Below, in pieces: positions 42,623-51,356 of a stretch of DNA of 64,000 bases. The notes below the pieces were generated by a model that saw only the letters and a list, made by a program, of their open reading frames with translations, did no database searches and had not been told where the DNA came from. This stretch comes from Streptomyces spinosisporus. Its GTDB lineage: Bacteria > Actinomycetota > Actinomycetes > Streptomycetales > Streptomycetaceae. The stretch spans positions 620,001 to 684,000 of the forward strand of contig NZ_JALDAX010000001.1 of assembly GCF_022698145.1 (NCBI RefSeq), given 5' to 3'. The position numbers were made by a program, and so were the translations under genes. Every line of letters begins with the position of its first letter. Position 1 is the first letter of the stretch.

Positions 42623-44035
42623 GTGCGCCCTGCGCGCCGGCTGCGCACCCTCACCGGGGCGCTCGCCGCGCTGTTGTGCGTGGCCGTCGTCGCGGGGGTG
42701 GCGGCCTGGCGGCAGGGCGGGGTCAACGCGCGGCAGCGCGACGAGGCCGAGGCTCGGCGGATCGCCGCGATGGTGGACACCCTGCGGGAGTCCGAGCCGC
42801 GCACCGCGATGCGTCTCGCGCTCGCCGCCTGGCGGACCGCCGACCTGCCGGAGACCAGGGCGGCGCTGCGGACCGCCGCCGCGCAGAGCGGGCAGGACAC
42901 GTTCACCCAGCCCGAGGAGGGCGGCCGTGCCCTCAACGCCCCGTCCTGGCTCAGCGGCGACGGCCGGGTGCTCACCAAGGTCGCCCATGACCGCGTCCTG
43001 CAGTGGGAGGTGCGCACGCACCGGCAGATCCGTTCCGTGCACGTCCCCGGTCTGTCGCAGGGCGTGGTGGACGTCAGCGACGACGGCCGGTTCGGGCCCG
43101 GCGGGCACACCTACCTGGTCGGCCGGAACGCACACGACCCCAGCGGCGACCGGATGGTCCTGGAGCTCTGGGACGTCGACCGACAGCGGGTGCGTCATCG
43201 CTACGACCACGGCGAGGACGACGGCCCGCTGCCCCTGCCGAGCCCGGACGGACGCCATCTCGCCTGGTGCGGGACCGACGACACCCAGCTGCGCATCCTC
43301 GACCTCACGACGGTGCCCGCCCCCGCGGACGACAGTGCGCGCGCACCACTGCTGACCTGTCCCGTCTCGGCCCTGTTCGATCGGCGAGCTCCGGCTGGAC
43401 CCCGGGACGGACTCGACGCCCACGGCCGCCCCGCGCCCGCCCGTGAACTCCCGGTTGTCGACAAGGAGAACACCGTCGCCGTCGACGCCGGTGGTCGTAC
43501 CGCGCTGACCTCCGAGGGCACCCTCGTGGACGTCGCGACGGGCATCCGGCGCCCGGGTGGAGTGACGGGCGAGGACCTGCTCGGCACCGGTGCGTTCAGC
43601 GCGGACGGGCGCTACCTCGCCGCCGAGGACGCCCTCGGCCGTCTCACGCTGTGGGACGCCCGCACCTGGCGCAGGCTCGACGTCCTCAGGCCGACCGGCT
43701 CCACCGTGACGAGGTCGGCCCTGGCCTTCTCCGCCGACGGCTCCCTGTTCGCGGCGAGTGCCGGCGACGGGTCCGTGCAGGTGTGGGAGACCGCGCGGAC
43801 GCGGCTGCCGGCGGCGACCGTACCGGTGGGTGACGGGCCCGTCCTGGCCCTGGGGTTCGGCCCGCACGCGCGGGAGTTGCACATCGCCACACCCCATCTG
43901 CCGGACCGCACCGCCCAGTTGGAACCTAGCCGTGCCGCGGCGAAGGTGTGCGCGCGGGCCGGGGGCGGCGCCACCGAGGCCGAGTGGCATCAGTACCTGC
44001 AAGCCGTGCCGTATCGCGACACCTGTCGCCCTTGA
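42623..44035 (+). CDS. WD40-repeat-like protein, probably the C-terminal remnant of a larger sensor protein
   Basis: A 470-residue protein. It starts RPARRLRTLTGALAALLCVAVVAGVAAWRQG, a membrane segment of the kind found in the middle of large Streptomyces nSTAND/serine-protease/kinase-WD40 proteins, followed by their usual linker (RDEAEARRIAAMVDTLRESEPRTAMRLALAAWRTADLPETRAALRTA). Four or five weak WD40 blades follow (LELWDVDRQRV, LRILDLTTVP, LTLWDARTWRRLDVL, VQVWETARTRLP). It ends CARAGGGATEAEWHQYLQAVPYRDTC, the usual last helix. The sensor or enzymatic N terminus is missing. GTG start is acceptable but may be accidental. Confidence 0.6.
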   Translation: MRPARRLRTLTGALAALLCVAVVAGVAAWRQGGVNARQRDEAEARRIAAMVDTLRESEPRTAMRLALAAWRTADLPETRAALRTAAAQSGQDTFTQPEEGGRALNAPSWLSGDGRVLTKVAHDRVLQWEVRTHRQIRSVHVPGLSQGVVDVSDDGRFGPGGHTYLVGRNAHDPSGDRMVLELWDVDRQRVRHRYDHGEDDGPLPLPSPDGRHLAWCGTDDTQLRILDLTTVPAPADDSARAPLLTCPVSALFDRRAPAGPRDGLDAHGRPAPARELPVVDKENTVAVDAGGRTALTSEGTLVDVATGIRRPGGVTGEDLLGTGAFSADGRYLAAEDALGRLTLWDARTWRRLDVLRPTGSTVTRSALAFSADGSLFAASAGDGSVQVWETARTRLPAATVPVGDGPVLALGFGPHARELHIATPHLPDRTAQLEPSRAAAKVCARAGGGATEAEWHQYLQAVPYRDTCRP

Positions 44036-44062
44036 CTTCGAGAGCGCTCGAAGTGGTTCACT
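44032..44062 (+). promoter_or_regulatory. MerR-type promoter/operator before the SDR gene
   Basis: TTGACT (44032-44037) as -35, then CTTCGAG-AGCG-CTCGAAG (44036-44053), a 7-bp inverted repeat in the spacer, and a weak -10 TTCACT (44057-44062) at 19 bases. A palindrome inside an over-long 19-bp spacer is the hallmark of MerR-family-controlled promoters. The -35 overlaps the stop codon of the preceding gene. Confidence 0.55.
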
Positions 44063-44092
44063 CCCCCCGTCGAACGAACCACAGGGGGAACC

Positions 44093-44797
44093 ATGGCCAC
44101 GACCACCGAATCGCCCGTCACGCTGATCACCGGCGGAGCCACCGGCATCGGCGCCGCCGTCGCGCGGCAGTTGCTCGATGCCGGGCACCGGGTGGCCGTG
44201 ACGGGGCGCCGGGAGGAGCGGCTGCGTGCCTTCGCCGAGGAACTCGGCAGCCCTGAAGGGCTGTTGACGCTTCCGGGCAACGCGGCCGAGTACGGCGATG
44301 TGCGGTCGGCGGTCGACAGCACGCTCAAGGCGTACGGACGGCTGGACACGGTCGTGGCCAACGCCGGGTTCGCCACCCACGACTCGGTGGCGGACGGCGA
44401 CCCGGCCGGCTGGACCGAGATGGTGCTCACCAACGTCCTCGGCCCGGCGCTCCTCGTGCGGGCCTCCGTCGACGCGCTCAAGGAGAGCCGGGGCCGGATC
44501 GTCCTGGTCGGCAGCGTCGCCGGGTTCGTGAACACGCCCGGCAACATCTACGGGGCGACCAAGTGGGCGGTGACCGGTCTCGCCGAGAACACCCGCCGTC
44601 AGGTCACGGAGTTCGGCATCGGCGTCACCCTGATCGCACCCGGACGGGTGGAGACCCCGTTCTGGGACGGCAGCCTGCCGCCCGGTCATCTGCTGACCGC
44701 CGACCAGATCGCGGACTCGATCGTCTGGGCTCTCGGGCAACCGGCCGGAGTCGACGTCAACACCGTCGTCGTACGGCCGATCGGGCAGCCCAACTGA
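44093..44797 (+). CDS. SDR family NAD(P)-dependent oxidoreductase
   Basis: A 234-residue classical SDR: TLITGGATGIGAAVARQLLDAGHRVAVTGRREERL at the cofactor site (GGATGIG), VVANAGF, and the catalytic VGSVAG ... NIYGATK. The arginine after strand two suggests NADPH. Substrate unknown. The stop codon is inside a bidirectional terminator. The promoter upstream is of MerR type, and SDR genes under MerR regulators are frequent in Streptomyces; no merR gene is in the window. Confidence 0.87.
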   Translation: MATTTESPVTLITGGATGIGAAVARQLLDAGHRVAVTGRREERLRAFAEELGSPEGLLTLPGNAAEYGDVRSAVDSTLKAYGRLDTVVANAGFATHDSVADGDPAGWTEMVLTNVLGPALLVRASVDALKESRGRIVLVGSVAGFVNTPGNIYGATKWAVTGLAENTRRQVTEFGIGVTLIAPGRVETPFWDGSLPPGHLLTADQIADSIVWALGQPAGVDVNTVVVRPIGQPN

Positions 44798-44826
44798 CCT
44801 TCGCGCGAGGGTCGGTTGGGCTGCCC
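44783..44826. terminator. bidirectional hairpin terminator
   Basis: GGGCAGCCCAACTGACC (44783-44799) pairs with GGTCGGTTGGGCTGCCC (44810-44826), 17 bp with one G-T pair and a 10-base loop. It overlaps the SDR stop codon and lies between the convergent SDR and chitosanase genes. Confidence 0.75.
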
Positions 44827-44834
44827 CTCGCCCT

Positions 44835-45530
44835 CTAGTTGTTCTGCAGGAACTGCCTGGCCAGCTGGTCCCCCAGCGTCACCGCCGCGCTGTGGCTCTC
44901 GATGGGGGAGACCCGAGAGTTCTTGAAGAGGATGTACGTCACCCCGGAGTCGGTGCCGCCGGTCTCCGGGTCGGGGTCGATGCCGAGGGCGTTGGCGGTG
45001 GCGTAGGAGGCCTCGCCGATGATCTGTGTGGGGCCGGTGTCGCCGACGACGGCGTACTCGACCTTGTTGTTGTAGATCACCGCGACCACGCCGCCGCCCT
45101 TGATGCCGGCGCTCGTGTAGTCCCAGATGCCGCTGGAGCTGGGCACGACGACGTACGGCAGTGAATCGGCCTTCAGCGGGCTGCCGTTGGACTGATGGAA
45201 GGCCGTGTCGTCCTGGTACCAGGGGTCGGTGTCCTCGTTGCAGTTCGACGTGCGCTGGCCGTCGCAGTCGATGTCCATGTCGGCCTTCCAGAACACGGCG
45301 CCGTTCTTGCCGCACACGGGGATCGTGGCCGACGTCTCCTCGTCGGTGCGGTACGTGCCGTTGGAGATCCGGGAGCAGGACGTCACCTTGGCGAGCAGGT
45401 CGGCCGCGCTGACCGAGCCCTCCTGGGTGGACGCCGGTCCCGAGGAGCCGGAGGCGTTCGCGGGGAGCACTCCGGCTGCGAGCAGGGCGGCCCCGGAGGC
45501 CGCGGCGAGGGTCAGTGTTCGTATGCGCAC
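44835..45530 (-). CDS. glycoside hydrolase family 75 chitosanase, secreted
   Basis: A 231-residue exported protein: signal peptide residues 1-26 (VRIRTLTLAAASGAALLAAGVLPANA), then SCSRISNGTYRTDEETSATIPVCGKNGAVFWKADMDIDCDGQRTSNC. The Asp pair of DMDIDCDG is the GH75 signature catalytic region. Later GGGVVAVIYNNKVEYAVVGDTGPTQIIGEASYATANALGIDPDPETGGTDSGVTYILF completes the fold. GH75 enzymes cut chitosan endo-wise. The GTG at 45530 is chosen because it opens directly into the signal peptide. The palindrome at 45550-45562 just upstream is likely its operator. Confidence 0.86.
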   Translation of the reverse strand: MRIRTLTLAAASGAALLAAGVLPANASGSSGPASTQEGSVSAADLLAKVTSCSRISNGTYRTDEETSATIPVCGKNGAVFWKADMDIDCDGQRTSNCNEDTDPWYQDDTAFHQSNGSPLKADSLPYVVVPSSSGIWDYTSAGIKGGGVVAVIYNNKVEYAVVGDTGPTQIIGEASYATANALGIDPDPETGGTDSGVTYILFKNSRVSPIESHSAAVTLGDQLARQFLQNN

Positions 45531-45549
45531 TGTGGGGGACCCTTCTGTT

Positions 45550-45562
45550 AGGAAAGTTTCCT
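45550..45562 (-). promoter_or_regulatory. AGGAAA-g-TTTCCT palindrome before the GH75 gene
   Basis: Perfect 6-bp arms AGGAAA (45550-45555) and TTTCCT (45557-45562) around one base, 19 bases upstream of the GTG start. Palindromes of this type precede secreted chitosanases and other glycoside hydrolases in Streptomyces, where the CsnR repressor has been linked to them; this is recollection, not a search. Confidence 0.55.
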
Positions 45563-45660
45563 GACCGGGTTGGCGTACACGGTGGACCCGTGGGCATGCT
45601 CGCGTCAAGACTGTGAACGGAGAATCAAGCCCATGGACGCAGAAGCAGGTTCATGAACGC

Positions 45661-45715
45661 GGACACGCGTCCGCCCCGCCGCGCGGCACTCGCGCGGCGG
45701 GGCGGACGCGTGTCC
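45661..45715 (-). terminator. very strong hairpin terminator of the aldo/keto reductase gene
   Basis: Positions 45661-45685 and 45691-45715 form a perfect 25-bp stem around the 5-base loop GCACT. The hairpin begins 9 bases after the aldo/keto reductase stop codon. The arms begin GGACACGCGTCC. Confidence 0.85.
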
Positions 45716-45724
45716 TGGCCGGTC

Positions 45725-46558
45725 TCAGGTTCCGTTGACGGTGTTCGGGTCGCCGCCCAGACGCCGGTCCTCGTTCAGCGCGCTGATGGCCGCCAGGTCC
45801 TCGGTGTCCAGGCTGAAGTCGAAGACCTCGATGTTCTCCTTGATCCGGGACGGCGTCACGGACTTGGGGATCACGATGTTGCCGATCTGGAGGTGCCAGC
45901 GCAGGACGATCTGGGCGGGGGTGCGCCCGTGCTTCTGGGCGATGGCGACGATCGCCGGGACCTCCAGGAGCCCCTTGCCCGAGCCGAGCGGCGACCAGGC
46001 CTCGGTCGCGATGCCCTGCTCGGCGTGGAACTCGCGGGCGGCGTGCTGCTGCAGATGCGGGTGCAGCTCGATCTGGTCGACCGCCGGGATGACCGAGGTC
46101 TCCTCGATCAGCCGCCGCAGGTGCTCCGGCTCGAAGTTGGAGACGCCGATCGCGCGGACGCGGCCGTCGGCGTACAGCTTCTCGAAGGCCTTGTACGTGT
46201 CGACGTACTTGTCCCGGGCCGGGGTCGGCCAGTGGATCAGATACAGGTCGACGTACTCCAGGCCGAGCTTGCCGAGCGACACGTCGAACGCGCGCAGCGT
46301 CGCGTCGTACCCGTGGTCGCGGTTCCAGAGCTTGGTGGTGACGAAGATGTCCTCGCGGGGGACTCCGGAGGCCGCGATCGCCCGTCCGGTGCCCGCTTCG
46401 TTGCCGTAGATCGCCGCTGTGTCGATGCTGCGGTACCCGGCCTCCAGCGCGGTGGCGACCGCCCGCTCCGCCTCGTCGTCCGGCACCTGCCAGACGCCGA
46501 AGCCCAGCTGGGGCATCTCGACGCCGTTGTTGAGGATGATCGGGGGGACCTTGCTCAC
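45725..46558 (-). CDS. aldo/keto reductase
   Basis: A 277-residue AKR5-like reductase: NNGVEMPQLGFGVWQVPD, the catalytic tetrad D-Y-K-H (RSIDTAAIYGNE, TTKLWNRDHGY, LIHWP), VSNFEPEHL, and VIPKSVTPSRIKENIEVFDFSL for NADPH binding. It fits 2,5-diketo-gluconate or methylglyoxal reductase-type enzymes of Streptomyces. GTG start; monocistronic with a strong terminator. Confidence 0.92.
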   Translation of the reverse strand: MSKVPPIILNNGVEMPQLGFGVWQVPDDEAERAVATALEAGYRSIDTAAIYGNEAGTGRAIAASGVPREDIFVTTKLWNRDHGYDATLRAFDVSLGKLGLEYVDLYLIHWPTPARDKYVDTYKAFEKLYADGRVRAIGVSNFEPEHLRRLIEETSVIPAVDQIELHPHLQQHAAREFHAEQGIATEAWSPLGSGKGLLEVPAIVAIAQKHGRTPAQIVLRWHLQIGNIVIPKSVTPSRIKENIEVFDFSLDTEDLAAISALNEDRRLGGDPNTVNGT

Positions 46559-46660
46559 GAGCTCTTGATCCTTACGGTTGTCGTCAGGTGGTACGCCCCA
46601 TCCTCAACGATCACGGCCCGTGATGCATTCCTGACCGGAGAATTCACCGGTGCCGGGCCG

Positions 46661-48493
46661 TCAGGCCTGGTACAGGGCCTCGACCTCGTTGGCGTACGCG
46701 TTCTCGATGGCCTTTCGCTTCAGCTTCAGGGACGGGGTCAGCAGACCGTGTTCCTCGGTGAAGGGCTGGGCCAGGATGCGGAAGGTGCGGATCGACTCGG
46801 CCTGCGAGACGAGGGTGTTGGCGGCGACCACGGCACGCCGCACCTCCGTCTCCAGGTCGGCGTCGCGCACCAGCTGGGCGGGGCCCATCTGCGGCTTGCC
46901 GCGCATCTGCAGCCAGTGCTCGACGGCCTCCTGGTCGAGGGTGACCAGGGCGGCGACGTAGGGCCGGTCGTTGCCGACGACGATGCACTGGTTGACCAGC
47001 GGATGGTCGCGGACGCGCTCCTCCAGCAGACCGGGCGAGACGCTCTTGCCGCCGGAGGTCACCAGGATCTCCTTCTTGCGGCCGGTGATGGTGAGGTAGC
47101 CGTCGTCGTCGAGGGAGCCGAGGTCACCGGTGGCGAGCCAGCCGTCGTGCAGGGTCTCGTCGGTGGCCTTCTGGTTGTTCAGGTAGCACTGGAAGATGTT
47201 CTGGCCGTGCAGCCAGATCTCGCCGTCGTCCGCGATGTGCACGGTGACGCCGGGGATGGGCTGTCCGACCGTGCCGTAGCGGGTGCGCTCGGGCGGGTTG
47301 GCGGTCGCGGCGGCCGTCGACTCGGTCAGGCCGTAGCCCTCGTAGATCTGCACGCCCGCGCCCGCGAAGAACAGGCCGAGCCTGCGGTCCATCCCGGAGC
47401 CGCCCGACATGGCGTTGCGGATCCGGCCGCCCATCGCGGCGCGCACCTTGGAGTAGACGAGCTTGTCGAAGAGCTGGTGCTGCATGCGCAGGCCGGCCGA
47501 GGGGCCGGGGCCGATGCCCCAGGCCTTGGCCTCGACGGCGTCCGCGTACTTCACGGCGACGTCGACGGCCTTCTCGAAGGGCCCGGACTTGCCCTCCTTC
47601 TCGGCCTTGCGGCGGGAGGCGTTGAAGACCTTCTCGAAGATGTACGGCACCGCGAGGATGAACGTGGGCCGGAACGCCTGCAGATCGGGCAGCAGGGCCG
47701 CCGCGTTCAGCTGCGGCTGGTGGCCGAGGCGCACGCCGCCGCGGATGGTGGCGACCTCCACCATGCGCCCGAAGACGTGCGCGAGCGGCAGGAACAGCAG
47801 GGTCGACGCCTCGTCGCCCTTCTTGGTGTGGAACACCGGCTCCCAGCGCTGGATGACGGTGTCCGACTCGTACATGAAGCTGCCGTGGGTGATCACACAG
47901 CCCTTGGGGCGGCCCGTGGTGCCCGAGGTGTAGATGATCGTCGCGACCGAGTCCGGGGTGATCGCCTGCCGGTGCCGGTGCACCACGTCGTCGTCGAGGT
48001 GGGCGCCGGCGTCGTAGAGCTGGTGCAGGCAGTCGTTGTCGAGCTGCCAGAGCTGGTGCAGCTGCGGCAGCCGGTCGATGACGGTGGCGATCGTCATCGC
48101 GTGGTCCTCGTGCTCCACGATCGCGGCCGTGCACTCGGAGTCGTAGAGCATCCAGAAGCACTGCTCGGCCGACGAGGTGGGGTAGATCGGCACCACCTGG
48201 GCGCCGATCGTCCACAGGGCGAAGTCGAACACCGTCCACTCGTAGCGGGTACGGGACATGATCGCGACGCGGTCGCCGAACCGGACGCCCCGGGCGAGCA
48301 GCCCCTTGGCGAGGGCCATCACCTCGTCACGGAACTCGGCCGAGGTGACGTCCCGCCACTGCCCGCTCTCGTCCTTGCGGCCGAGCGCGATGTGCAGCGG
48401 GTCCTCCTGGGCACGCTCGAAGACGACGTCGGCCAGACCCCCCACCGTGGGTGCCAGCGTCAACGGCGGGCTGGTGAACTCGCGCAATCCCAC
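46661..48493 (-). CDS. long-chain fatty-acid-CoA ligase (AMP-binding)
   Basis: A 610-residue acyl-CoA synthetase (FadD15/FACL-like). The AMP motif is IIYTSGTTGRPKGCVITH, then SGGSGMDRRLGLFFAGAGVQIYEGYGLTESTA, GWLATGDLGSLDDDGYLTITGRKKEILVTSGGKSVSPGLLEERV. The C terminus LTPSLKLKRKAIENAYANEVEALYQ is typical. It activates long fatty acids for beta-oxidation or lipid synthesis at the membrane. The GTG at 48493 is chosen for its closeness to the conserved N terminus (REFTSPPLTLAPTVGGLADVVFERA) with a GGGGAG upstream. Confidence 0.9.
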   Translation of the reverse strand: MGLREFTSPPLTLAPTVGGLADVVFERAQEDPLHIALGRKDESGQWRDVTSAEFRDEVMALAKGLLARGVRFGDRVAIMSRTRYEWTVFDFALWTIGAQVVPIYPTSSAEQCFWMLYDSECTAAIVEHEDHAMTIATVIDRLPQLHQLWQLDNDCLHQLYDAGAHLDDDVVHRHRQAITPDSVATIIYTSGTTGRPKGCVITHGSFMYESDTVIQRWEPVFHTKKGDEASTLLFLPLAHVFGRMVEVATIRGGVRLGHQPQLNAAALLPDLQAFRPTFILAVPYIFEKVFNASRRKAEKEGKSGPFEKAVDVAVKYADAVEAKAWGIGPGPSAGLRMQHQLFDKLVYSKVRAAMGGRIRNAMSGGSGMDRRLGLFFAGAGVQIYEGYGLTESTAAATANPPERTRYGTVGQPIPGVTVHIADDGEIWLHGQNIFQCYLNNQKATDETLHDGWLATGDLGSLDDDGYLTITGRKKEILVTSGGKSVSPGLLEERVRDHPLVNQCIVVGNDRPYVAALVTLDQEAVEHWLQMRGKPQMGPAQLVRDADLETEVRRAVVAANTLVSQAESIRTFRILAQPFTEEHGLLTPSLKLKRKAIENAYANEVEALYQA

Positions 48494-48728
48494 TCCCCGC
48501 TCCCTCAGCGCTGTATCGAGTACTCCGCAAGCGCCGTGAAAGCTACCCCACGCGGAGACAGGGCGGGAGGGGGGCCAAAACCGAGCATCCCTCAGCTTCA
48601 CCCTGGTCACCGGCAGGAAAATGCCCTCACATCCGGAAGGGTCGGACAGAAAACTGACGGTTGAGTAAGTTTCGGTCCCGTAATCTCCACCGAATCTGTA
48701 CGACCTGGCTACCGCCCTTGACCGCTGG

Positions 48729-50237
48729 TCAACGACCTCGTCCGCGCGGTGGAACCGTCTCCTCCGTAAGCGTTCCGGAGCCGGAATTCGTCACTCCGGT
48801 CCGGGCCGCGCGCGGCGTCCGGACCAGCGTCACCACCAGCGCTCCGGCGACCGTCGCGGTCAGTCCGGCCACCACCGCCGCGGTGTTCAGACCCGACGCG
48901 AACGCCGTCCGCAACGCCTGCTCGGAGAAGGCCCCGCGCAGTGCACCGGCCGCGCCGCCCGCCAGCGCGTGGGCCGCGTCGTGCGGGAGCGTGTCGTTCA
49001 TCCGCGAGGTCACCACCGTGCCGTAGACAGCGATGCCGAGGGCATACCCGAGCTGGCGGAACGTATTCACGGCGCCGCCCGCCATCCCGGACCGCTCCGG
49101 CGGCACGGCGGCCAGCGCGGCGCCCGCGATGCCCGGCGAGACCAGGCCGGTGCCGACCCCGGCCAGGACCAGCCCCGGTATCAGCGCGGACGCCGTCGAG
49201 CCCGCGTCCAGACCGGTCATGCAGAACTGGCCGGTGCCGATCAGCAGCAGCCCGCCGCCGACCGTGATCCGGGCCGGCACCCCGTGCAGCAGCCGGCCGC
49301 CCGCCGCGGCCACCACGAACGACGACAGCGACAGCCACAGGAAGACGAGCCCGCCGCGCACCGGGCTCATCCCGAGCAGTGTCTGCAGCCAGATCGAGTC
49401 GTACGCCATGAGGCTGAACGCCGCCGCGTTGAAGGCGATCGCGCCCACCATCACGCCGGCGAACGCGGGCTTGAGGAACAGCCGCGGGTCCAGCAGCGGG
49501 TCGGCGCTGCGCCGCTCGGCCACGAGGAAGCACGCCAGCGCCGCCAGGGCCGCCGCGAACGTCAGCAGGGTGCCCGTGTCGCCCCAGCCGTGCTGCCCGG
49601 CCCGCACCGCGCCGTACGTCAGCGCGCCGGCGAACGCGGCGAACGTCGCCGTGCCCGCCCAGTCCACGCGCCGCTCGCGCGCACCGTGCGACTCCGGTAC
49701 GACCCTCAGCGTCAGCCACACCGCGGCCACGCTCACGGGCAGGTTGACGTAGAAGATCCAGCGCCAGCCCGGACCGTCGGTGAGCAGTCCGCCGACCACC
49801 GGGCCCACCGCGGCCGCGGCGCCGCTCACCGCGCCCCACACGCCGAGCGCCACCGAGCGCCGCCTGCCCTGGTAGACCGAGGCGAGCAGCGGCAGCGTCG
49901 TCGCGAACATCGCCGCCGCCCCGAGACCCTGCAGCGCCCGCGAGGCGACCAGCATCCCCGGGCCGCCCGCCGTGCCGCACAGCAGCGAGGCCGCCGCGAA
50001 CACCACCACGCCCACGACGTGCACCCGCCGCCGCCCGAGGATGTCGGCGGCGGCGCCCGTGCCGAGCAGCACCGCCGCCAGCGCCAGTGCGTATCCGTCC
50101 ATCACCCACTGCAGATCGCTCAGCGACGCGTGCAGCGACGCCGCCATGTCCGGCAGAGCGACCACCGCGATCGTCACGTCCAGCAACAACATGAACGTGC
50201 TCAGGCACACCGCCGTGAGCGGCCCCCATGTACGCAT
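48729..50237 (-). CDS. MFS transporter, DHA2 (EmrB/QacA) family
   Basis: A 502-residue, 14-helix major facilitator. TM1 is TAVCLSTFMLLLDVTIAVVALPDMAASL, followed by LQWVMDGYALALAAVLLGTGAAADILGRRRV (motif A), RALQGLGAAAMFATTLPLLASVY (motif B) and VWGAVSGAAAAVGPVVGGLLTDGPGWRWIFYVNLPV (motif C, antiporter). It likely exports a small toxic compound in exchange for protons. Divergent from the Lrp-like gene at 50373, 135 bases away, which is its likely regulator. Confidence 0.9.
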   Translation of the reverse strand: MRTWGPLTAVCLSTFMLLLDVTIAVVALPDMAASLHASLSDLQWVMDGYALALAAVLLGTGAAADILGRRRVHVVGVVVFAAASLLCGTAGGPGMLVASRALQGLGAAAMFATTLPLLASVYQGRRRSVALGVWGAVSGAAAAVGPVVGGLLTDGPGWRWIFYVNLPVSVAAVWLTLRVVPESHGARERRVDWAGTATFAAFAGALTYGAVRAGQHGWGDTGTLLTFAAALAALACFLVAERRSADPLLDPRLFLKPAFAGVMVGAIAFNAAAFSLMAYDSIWLQTLLGMSPVRGGLVFLWLSLSSFVVAAAGGRLLHGVPARITVGGGLLLIGTGQFCMTGLDAGSTASALIPGLVLAGVGTGLVSPGIAGAALAAVPPERSGMAGGAVNTFRQLGYALGIAVYGTVVTSRMNDTLPHDAAHALAGGAAGALRGAFSEQALRTAFASGLNTAAVVAGLTATVAGALVVTLVRTPRAARTGVTNSGSGTLTEETVPPRGRGR

Positions 50238-50372
50238 GTCCTTCAACTCCCTGTGATGTGCGCGCCTGCTTCGTGTGCGGCGCATGCGTATGCCTCCGTA
50301 CGATGGGCGGGGCGTGGACGATCGCCATGGTGTCCGGCGGCCTGGCGGCGGAATCCGATGAGAGTGGGCCCG

Positions 50373-51353
50373 ATGGAGATGGAATCCGACGTCTTCGACC
50401 AGCTCGATCTGCAGCTGCTGCACGCACTGGAGGTCAACGGCCGCGCCTCCTTCAGCCGGCTCGCCGCCGTGCTCGGCGTCTCCGACCAGACCGTCGCCCG
50501 CCGCTACCGGCGGCTGTGCGCCGAGGGCGGTCTGAGGGTCGTCGCGGTACGGGACGCCGACGCCCTCGGGCAGGACCAGTGGACGCTGCGGCTGCGCTGC
50601 GTCCCGGACAGCGCCCAGGCCATCGCGGAGGCGCTCGCCAAGCGCCCCGACACCAACTGGGTCGGGCTCGCCTCCGGCGGCACCGAGGTCATCCTCGGCA
50701 CCCGGCCGCGCAGCCCCGGTGACCGCGACGACCTGCTGCTGGGCAAGCTGCCGCGCACCCCGCGCCTGCTGGAGATCAGCGCCCACCAGATGCTGCACCG
50801 CTTCTACGGCGGGCCGAGCGGCTGGCTGGAGAAGTTCGCGGTGCTGGACCCGGACCAGATCGAGGCCCTCAGGCCCGACCCCGTGCCCGATCCGGGCCCC
50901 GCCCGCATCGCCCCCGAGGACGAGCCCCTGCTCGCCGTCCTGGAACGCGACGGCCGCGCCACCTACCCCGAACTGCAGCGCGCCACCGGCCGCTCCGAGT
51001 CCGCCGTCAAACGCCGGCTGGCCGCACTGCTCGCCTCCCGCGCCGTCTACATCGACGTGGAGTACAACTCCGAGGCCATCGGCTACCCGGTGGCCGCGGC
51101 GCTCTGGCTCACCACGACCCCCGCGGCCCTGCACTCCGTCGGCGAGGCCCTGGCCGCCCACGACCAGATCGCCCACGCCGCCGCAACCGCCGGCCCCACC
51201 AACCTCACGGCGACAGCGGTCTTCCGCAACACCGCCGACCTCTACACCTACCTCAGCGGCCCCCTCGGCCACCTGGAAGGCGTCCAACACGCCGAGGCGA
51301 CCCCATTCCTACGCCGAGTAAAGCAACTGACCTACCGAGCGAGACCGCGCTGA
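50373..51353 (+). CDS. Lrp/AsnC family regulator with two HTH domains
   Basis: A 326-residue protein with two Lrp-type units. The first HTH is DVFDQLDLQLLHALEVNGRASFSRLAAVLGVSDQTVARRYRRLCAEGGLRVV. A degenerate ligand (RAM) domain follows, then the second HTH, PEDEPLLAVLERDGRATYPELQRATGRSESAVKRRLAALLASRAVYIDVE, and the second RAM domain. This tandem form is frequent in Streptomyces. The first ATG (50358) is 15 bases upstream of the one chosen; both fit. Likely controls the divergent MFS pump. Confidence 0.82.
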   Translation: MEMESDVFDQLDLQLLHALEVNGRASFSRLAAVLGVSDQTVARRYRRLCAEGGLRVVAVRDADALGQDQWTLRLRCVPDSAQAIAEALAKRPDTNWVGLASGGTEVILGTRPRSPGDRDDLLLGKLPRTPRLLEISAHQMLHRFYGGPSGWLEKFAVLDPDQIEALRPDPVPDPGPARIAPEDEPLLAVLERDGRATYPELQRATGRSESAVKRRLAALLASRAVYIDVEYNSEAIGYPVAAALWLTTTPAALHSVGEALAAHDQIAHAAATAGPTNLTATAVFRNTADLYTYLSGPLGHLEGVQHAEATPFLRRVKQLTYRARPR

Positions 51354-51356
51354 GGA

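Noticed and set aside
44889..44912. CTCTCG...CGAGAG inverted repeat inside the GH75 gene, similar in style to the element at 38484
   Set aside because: The encoded residues (KNSRVSPIE) look like normal GH75 sequence, so an insertion is not supported.
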